A stretch of DNA of 64,000 nt from Loxodes magnus. Taxonomy: Eukaryota; Ciliophora; Karyorelictea; Loxodida; Loxodidae. Under the pieces are notes generated by a model. That model searched no databases and was not told the origin of the DNA. It worked only from the letters and a program-made list of their open reading frames with translations. Positions 63,801-64,000 of the stretch are shown here, one piece after another (position 1 is the first letter of the stretch; every line of letters starts with the position of its first letter). Position numbers and translations under genes: made by a program. The stretch covers positions 1,178,001 through 1,242,000 of the forward strand of contig CAMPDV010000014.1 of assembly GCA_946699065.1 (NCBI GenBank). Reading direction: 5' to 3'.

Positions 63801-64000
63801 GCTTTTGATATTTAGCTTTATTATATAACTTAGCTACAATTCTAATCTAGGAAAGAAAACTCAGATTCTCTTTAAAAAAGAACTTGTGATTTGTTCAATT
63901 TTTAGATTTAAGTTTACTTAAAAGGGCTTTTTTATACTTCTCCAGCTAATTTCTAAGAAGATTCAATACTTCTACTAGGGATTTATGGCTATTTTTGAAA
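60890..64000 (-). repeat. repeated unit D, runs off the window
   Basis: Fourth unit, same orientation. From 60.89 to 61.43 kb it aligns with 15.72-16.23 kb with clear divergence. From 61,429 to the end it is almost identical to 16,231-18,803. It contains the non-coding flank and the C-terminal two thirds of P. Confidence 0.7.
62291..64000 (-). CDS. P protein, unit D copy, 5' part outside the window
   Basis: Matches the unit A copy nearly base for base and shares its variant C-terminus (protein character ends near 62,443; the next in-frame UGA is at 62,291). The frame is open across the point where A differs from B, so D looks better preserved than A in the part seen. Two patches (62.54-62.58 kb and 63.05-63.11 kb) differ from both A and B; the second changes the Ser/Asn-rich linker before the conserved domain. 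The N-terminal part lies beyond 64,000. Confidence 0.6.

Noticed and set aside
15720-64000. Polinton/Maverick-type or LTR element explaining units A-D
   Set aside because: No polymerase, integrase, protease, ATPase or capsid motif and no terminal repeats could be recognised. The units are left unclassified.

Overview
The window looks like ciliate nuclear DNA. It is very A+T-rich (about four fifths by eye). Every convincing gene reads through UAA and UAG as glutamine. UGA is read as tryptophan inside frames and also ends frames. The tryptophan reading rests on paralogues inside the window: where one copy has UGA, another has UGG at the same residue (P family residue 702, the P2 pair, the ORF1/Gag-like pair). 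A UGA also sits at a conserved tryptophan of an aldo-keto reductase copy. UGA ends the P frames of units B and C at the matching place. Ambiguous UGA with glutamine UAA/UAG is the karyorelict ciliate arrangement (Loxodes and relatives); a Condylostoma-like code is the alternative. A standard-code or Tetrahymena-code reading cuts these genes into pieces. I cannot tell germline from somatic DNA, and I see no telomere repeats.

Layout. 1-15.4 kb: gene-poor A+T-rich DNA with a Cys-rich single-span membrane protein gene (3300-4133, +), an acidic protein of unknown role (6179-7546, -), an aldo-keto reductase pseudogene (about 8.9-9.8 kb, +), a possible helix-turn-helix protein (13450-14561, +) and a membrane protein (14687-15388, +). 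15.7 kb to the end: four copies (A to D) of a large repeated unit, all in the same orientation, starting near 15.7, 31.7, 45.5 and 60.9 kb. Each carries on the minus strand a long protein of unknown family, called P here. The unit B copy is one uninterrupted frame of 738 residues. Units A and B also share, about 4 kb from P, a smaller minus-strand gene (P2), and further on a third minus-strand reading region (P3). Units C and D show only the P part; D runs off the window.

Between and around the units are two candidate structured RNAs (31.05-31.26 kb, and a 5S-rRNA-like cluster at 54.65-55.14 kb), a UAS-like fragment (29.4 kb), a small VMA21-like gene with a frame change (31.4 kb), and five copies of an ORF1/Gag-like nucleic-acid-binding protein with a coiled coil and a CCHC zinc knuckle. 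One of these, near 44.3-45.2 kb, looks whole; the other four lie between 49.9 and 57.5 kb.

How it fits together: P and P2 keep their spacing and strand in two units, so they probably duplicated as a block. Patches of near identity between A, B and D suggest recent copying or gene conversion. I recognise no transposase, integrase or polymerase, so whether the units are host tandem duplications or a mobile element is open. Frames are easy to keep open by chance in such DNA when only UGA stops, so lone open frames are given low confidence unless paralogues or protein character support them.
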